Source: Acidobacteria bacterium 37-71-11
GTDB lineage: Bacteria; Acidobacteriota; Thermoanaerobaculia; Thermoanaerobaculales; Thermoanaerobaculaceae
DNA length: 14,267 nucleotides
Reading direction: 5' to 3'
NCBI GenBank assembly: GCA_002279285.1
Contig: NCBR01000074.1
Coordinates: 1 to 14,267, forward strand
Shown in pieces: positions 11,601 through 14,267 of this stretch (within the stretch, counting starts at the first letter, position 1; each line of letters opens with the position of its first letter). Both the position numbers and the translations under genes were made by a program. The notes under the pieces are model-generated. The model did no database searches. It worked only from the letters and a program-made list of their open reading frames with translations, and had not been told where the DNA came from.

Positions 11601-12314
11601 CTAGCCCGCGGACGCAAGGCGCTGCTGGGCGTCCGCGCGGTACGGCGAGTCCGGGAAGTCCTCGACGAGTTTTCGGTACAGCTTGGCAGCCTCCTCGGGC
11701 TTGCCCTCGTGCTGCCAGATCTCGGCGAGGTGGAACAGAGCGGCATCGCGCGGCAGCCGCGGGTCCTTCCCCGCCGCCATCGCGTCGAGCTCGCTCACCA
11801 GCTGCAGTCCCTCGCCGCGCGCGACCCGGAGCCGGATGAGGTCGAGCATCGCAAGGCGCACAACCGGGTCGCTCGACCGGCTGCTGGCGATCTCGCCGAG
11901 CCGCCGAATCGCCTGCGGCACGTCGCCGCGGTCCGCCGCGATGCGCGCGAGGAACAGGTCCGCCAGCTTCGCCTGAGGCGTGAACCGGTAGCGCGATTTG
12001 ACAGACTTGAACGCCTTCTCCGCCGCCGCGAGCCGCTCGGTATCGGTCGCGAACTTGACCTTCGCGCCGGCCGGCGCGGCGCTCCCGACCGGGGCGTTGT
12101 AGGCCGCGAGCGCGCCGTCCATCGCCTGGCTCGCCGCGTCCGTCCGACTCCCGAGGAACGCCGTCACCCCCCACCACACCAGCGCTGCGGCGAGGACCAC
12201 GCCGAGCCCGATCAAGGCCTGCCGCCAGTTCTGGCCGGTCCACTGGACAGCCCTGTCCACGAACGTGATGAACTCGTCCTTCTTGATCTGCTTGCGTGTC
12301 AGTCGGCGTCCCAC
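11601..12314 (-). CDS. Membrane-anchored tetratricopeptide-repeat protein, YfgM-like
   Basis: 237 aa. A basic cytoplasmic N-terminus (MGRRLTRKQIKKDEF) is followed by one transmembrane helix (about 33-54, ALIGLGVVLAAALVWWGVTAFL) and then a periplasmic helical-repeat region. The end, with AEIWQHEGKPEEAAKLYRKLVEDFPDSPYRADAQQRLAS, is a clear TPR. This is the layout of YfgM and related proteins of the TPR-like family near BamB/Der in proteobacteria. E. coli YfgM joins PpiD at the SecYEG translocon and works with periplasmic chaperones. The GTG start at 12314 has GGGAG 8 nt upstream (GGGAG-TGACAC); the ITFVDRAVQWTGQNWRQ segment before the membrane helix also fits YfgM-type proteins. It follows skp by 21 nt, which supports an envelope role. 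An outer-membrane lipoprotein such as BamD is ruled out by the lack of a lipobox. Confidence 0.75.
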   Translation of the reverse strand: MGRRLTRKQIKKDEFITFVDRAVQWTGQNWRQALIGLGVVLAAALVWWGVTAFLGSRTDAASQAMDGALAAYNAPVGSAAPAGAKVKFATDTERLAAAEKAFKSVKSRYRFTPQAKLADLFLARIAADRGDVPQAIRRLGEIASSRSSDPVVRLAMLDLIRLRVARGEGLQLVSELDAMAAGKDPRLPRDAALFHLAEIWQHEGKPEEAAKLYRKLVEDFPDSPYRADAQQRLASAG

Positions 12315-12335
12315 GTGTCACTCCCTCGCGGGCCG

Positions 12336-12902
12336 TTACTTGCCCGGCGCCGCGGACGCCTTCGCCGCCAGCGGGTAGTGCTCGTTGTAGAGCTTGATCA
12401 CGGTATCGGTGATGTCGGCCGACGGCGCGAGGTAGGCCAGTTGGTCGGGGTTGAAGATGAACACCGCCGTGTAGTGATTTGCTTCGGAGTACGTCGTGAC
12501 GACTTCCTGCAGCTTGCCGCCGATGTCCTTCAAAATCGCCTGTTGCTTGGCCTCGAAGTCCCGTTTGGCGCTGCGCTGCCGGTCTTCGAACTCCCGCCGC
12601 TTGGTCACGAGCTGCCGGTTGAGCCCGGCGATCGCGTCGTCGCTCGCCACGCCCTGCTGGCTCATGATCTGGCTCTTGAGGTCGTTGACTTCCTTGTCCA
12701 GCTTCGCGAGCTCGTCCTGGCGCGGTCGGGCCCACTCGTCCAGGTCCTTCAGGCGCGCCTTCCCCTCGTCGGTACTGGCGAGCGCCTTCTGCACGTATAC
12801 GAACGCGATCTTGGCCGGGGCGACCGCCGTCTGCTGCGCCCATGCGCCCCCAGCCAGGAGCAACCCGGTGAGAACGGCTCCGGAAACCCTCGTGAAACTC
12901 AT
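12336..12902 (-). CDS. skp: Periplasmic chaperone Skp / OmpH family
   Basis: 188 aa. A Sec signal peptide is plain: positive Arg5, hydrophobic core 9-19 and AWA (20-22) before a likely cleavage at Q23. The mature protein begins with the strand KIAFVYVQKAL (31-41), then a long charged coiled coil (about 48-125, ARLKDLDEWARPRQDELAKL onward), then IGGKLQEVVTTYSEANHYTAVFIFN (127-151), the order of strand and helical arms seen in Skp. Skp trimers hold unfolded outer-membrane proteins in the periplasm on their way to BamA. The ATG at 12902 has GGAGGT 4 nt upstream. It is the first gene of the minus-strand unit and is divergent from the alcohol dehydrogenase. The usual partners bamA and lpxD are not in the window. 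Confidence 0.88.
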   Translation of the reverse strand: MSFTRVSGAVLTGLLLAGGAWAQQTAVAPAKIAFVYVQKALASTDEGKARLKDLDEWARPRQDELAKLDKEVNDLKSQIMSQQGVASDDAIAGLNRQLVTKRREFEDRQRSAKRDFEAKQQAILKDIGGKLQEVVTTYSEANHYTAVFIFNPDQLAYLAPSADITDTVIKLYNEHYPLAAKASAAPGK

Positions 12903-12930
12903 TGGAACCTCCAGCCGCGTCGGCGGCGGG

Positions 12931-12961
12931 TGATTCTAGCACCAGATCGCGGCTAGAATCA
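12931..12961. promoter_or_regulatory. Perfect inverted repeat with mirrored TAGAAT boxes between skp and the alcohol dehydrogenase
   Basis: TGATTCTAGC (12931-12940) and GCTAGAATCA (12952-12961) are exact 10-bp reverse complements with an 11-bp spacer. Each arm contains TAGAAT in the outward direction (12954-12959 on plus, 12938-12933 on minus), 5 of 6 to a -10 box, at a fitting distance from both divergent start codons (about 22 nt to the ATG on plus and 30 nt on minus). No standard -35 box is found at 16-18 bp on either side. It may be a symmetric pair of divergent promoters, an operator, or both. Confidence 0.55.
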
Positions 12962-12981
12962 TCGTCGGGGACGGGCTGGAG

Positions 12982-13980
12982 ATGAGGGCGATGGTGCTCG
13001 ACAGGCCGGGACCGGCGGCAAGCCGCCCGCTCGTCGCGAGGGAACTCGACGATCCGCGCCCGGGACCGGGCGAGGTGGTGTTGCGAGTGCTGTCGTGCGG
13101 GGTGTGCCGTACCGACCTCCATACCGTCGAGGGCGAACTTCCGTTGCCGCGCCTGCCGCTCGTCCCCGGCCACCAGATCGTCGGGGTCGTCGAAGAAGCC
13201 GCGCTCGATCTCGGACCGGGCATGGTCGGCCGGCGCGTCGGCGTCGCGTGGCTCGCCGGAGCGTGCGGCGGCTGCACCTGGTGCCGCAGCGGCCGCGAGA
13301 ACCTCTGTCCAACTGCCCGCTTCACCGGGCTGCACCGCGACGGGGGGTACGCAGAGCGCGTCGCCGTCGACGCCGCCTTCACCTATCCGATCCCCGACGG
13401 CTTCGACGACGTCCAGGCCGCGCCCCTGCTCTGCGCCGGCGTGATCGGCTACCGCGCCCTGCGCCTCGCGGGGGCGCTGGGCGGCGGAACGTTCGGCATC
13501 TTCGGTTTCGGGTCCTCGGCGCACGTGGCGATCCAGGTCGCCCGGCACGCCGGCTGCCGGGTCTTCGTCTTCACCCGCGCGGCCCGGCACCACGACCACG
13601 CCCGCGCGCTCGGCGCCGACTGGGCCGGCACACCCGGCGAAACGCCGCCGGCGCCCCTCGACCACGCCGTGATCTTCTCTCCGGCCGGCGAACAGGTGCC
13701 GCTCGCCCTGTCCCTCCTCGACCGCGGCGGTTGCGTCGCTTGCGCCGGCGTCACCATGAGCGACCTGCCGGCGTTCCCCTACGGACTGCTCTACCAGGAG
13801 CGGGTGCTCCGCTCGGTGGCGAACGCCACCCGCGCCGACGCGATCGAGCTGCTCGCCCTAGCGGAGAGAATCCCGATCGCGACGAGCGTCGAGGCGATGC
13901 CGCTCGAGCAGGCCAACGAGGCGCTGCTGCGCGTCAAGGAATCGCGCATCACCGGCGCCCTCGTCCTCGTGCCCGGCTAA
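12982..13980 (+). CDS. Zinc-dependent alcohol dehydrogenase family protein (MDR superfamily)
   Basis: 332 aa. Catalytic zinc ligands are Cys39 (SCGVCRTDLH), His64 (GHQ) and Cys151 (LLCAGVIGYRALR). The structural zinc lobe has Cys95, 98, 101 and 109 (CGGCTWCRSGRENLC). The nucleotide-binding motif is GFGSSAH (175-181). The segment GLHRDGGYAE (116-125) and LLCAGVIGYRALRLAG (149-164) place it in the bacterial zinc-binding alcohol dehydrogenase subgroup near AdhA of mycobacteria. It should interconvert an alcohol and an aldehyde with NAD(P) in the cytoplasm; the substrate is unknown. The residue after the zinc His is Gln65 where most relatives have Glu. The ATG at 12982 gives the family opening MRAMVLDRPG, but its GGAG is directly adjacent; the ATG at 12991, 9 nt after that GGAG, is a real alternative. 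It is monocistronic and divergent from skp. Confidence 0.92.
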   Translation: MRAMVLDRPGPAASRPLVARELDDPRPGPGEVVLRVLSCGVCRTDLHTVEGELPLPRLPLVPGHQIVGVVEEAALDLGPGMVGRRVGVAWLAGACGGCTWCRSGRENLCPTARFTGLHRDGGYAERVAVDAAFTYPIPDGFDDVQAAPLLCAGVIGYRALRLAGALGGGTFGIFGFGSSAHVAIQVARHAGCRVFVFTRAARHHDHARALGADWAGTPGETPPAPLDHAVIFSPAGEQVPLALSLLDRGGCVACAGVTMSDLPAFPYGLLYQERVLRSVANATRADAIELLALAERIPIATSVEAMPLEQANEALLRVKESRITGALVLVPG

Positions 13981-14030
13981 TGCTGCTGCCCGCGGGCCGC
14001 GGCTAGACGCACGGGCTCAGTGGTGTTTCT

Positions 14031-14129
14031 TTCACTGCGTGCAGGCTCCTATTTTGCCCCTCGGGTGAAACAGCGTTCGGGCCTTGCTCGCCCCCGGCGC
14101 CATGGGCCCTATCTTCACTGCGTGAGGCT
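14031..14129. repeat. Pair of imperfect direct repeats, TTCACTGCGTG(C)AGGCT
   Basis: TTCACTGCGTGCAGGCT at 14031-14047 recurs as TTCACTGCGTGAGGCT from 14114, differing by one inserted base, about 83 nt apart. Both lie in AT-richer pockets outside genes. CCTATTTTGCCCC follows the first copy and CCCTATCTT precedes the second, so the similarity may extend further in degraded form. Confidence 0.7.
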
Positions 14130-14159
14130 TTCTTGCTTGCCGGTCCCGCGGGTGGCCGG

Positions 14160-14195
14160 ATGCGGGCACGGGCGCCCCCGCGCCCGAGCCCGCAT
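14160..14195. repeat. 36-nt stem-loop in the non-coding tail
   Basis: ATGCGGGC (14160-14167) pairs with GCCCGCAT (14188-14195) and GGGCGC (14170-14175) with GCGCCC (14180-14185). This makes a 14-bp GC-rich hairpin with a 2x2 internal mismatch (AC/GA) and a CCCC loop. No U-run follows on either strand, so a standard terminator is not proven. GCGGGCAC (14162-14169) could instead pair with GTGCCCGC at 14202-14209, giving a mutually exclusive fold. Confidence 0.6.
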
Positions 14196-14267
14196 GCTCC
14201 TGTGCCCGCGACCGGACAGGGCGATCCGCGCCGGGGCCCCTCGCTGTTCTCCTCCCTCGCAAGAGAC

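Larger units (their letters stand above)
13981..14267. other. 287-bp stretch without a convincing gene
   Basis: This stretch follows the alcohol dehydrogenase stop and runs to the window end. The longest open frame (minus strand, 76 codons, 14262-14032) has a composition driven by GC content and no recognisable domain. The part at 14020-14070 is clearly AT-richer than its surroundings. The stretch holds an imperfect direct repeat and a long hairpin, listed separately. No clear promoter or RNA gene is seen. Confidence 0.6.

Noticed and set aside
14032..14262. 76-codon open frame on the minus strand in the tail
   Set aside because: Arg/Ala/Pro-rich composition expected from random GC-rich DNA, no domain, and it runs through the hairpin and both direct repeats; no ribosome site was recognised.

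Overview
The window is 14.3 kb of very GC-rich (roughly 70 %), gene-dense bacterial chromosome. The genes point to a Gram-negative (diderm) free-living bacterium: there is a periplasmic Skp/OmpH chaperone with a signal peptide, an inner-membrane YfgM-like TPR protein, and a UDP-xylose synthase for surface polysaccharide. The mix of genes and the GC content would suit Acidobacteriota (Thermoanaerobaculia-like) or Myxococcota-type lineages. That placement is an inference from content, not from a marker gene. No tRNA, rRNA, CRISPR array, insertion sequence, phage gene or integrase is visible.

Layout. (1) 1-400, minus: the N-terminal part of a histone-deacetylase-like amidohydrolase, cut by the window edge. 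(2) 426-5226, plus: a tightly packed five-gene operon of a YbhN/AglD-type flippase-like membrane protein, nrdR, a small heat-shock protein (Hsp20), lon and a DUF2062 membrane protein. Adjacent genes are 1 nt apart or overlap by 4 nt. (3) 5257-6219, minus: a UDP-glucuronate decarboxylase. (4) 6346-8187, plus: a single large acyl-CoA dehydrogenase with its own promoter, a perfect inverted repeat on that promoter, and a strong hairpin terminator after it. (5) 12902-8263, minus: a probable four-gene unit of skp, YfgM-like TPR protein, pyrimidine-nucleoside phosphorylase and ABC-F ATPase, ending at the same bidirectional terminator. (6) 12982-13980, plus: a zinc-dependent alcohol dehydrogenase divergent from skp, with a perfect 10-bp inverted repeat between them. 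(7) 13981-14267: no convincing gene, but repeats and a long hairpin.

How the genes work together. The left operon pairs a holdase chaperone (Hsp20) with the protease Lon, a proteostasis module, and carries the ribonucleotide-reductase repressor NrdR ahead of them. The right unit begins with two envelope-biogenesis genes (Skp and a YfgM-like protein) and continues with nucleoside salvage and a ribosome-associated ABC-F ATPase.

Most of the window is ordinary housekeeping content, and I do not see a clearly new multi-gene system. The points that most deserve a second look are the exact 31-bp tandem duplication over the ABC-F start, the two perfect inverted repeats placed on promoters, the translationally coupled nrdR-hsp20-lon-DUF2062 chain, the skp/YfgM-like pairing, and the repeat-containing non-coding tail.
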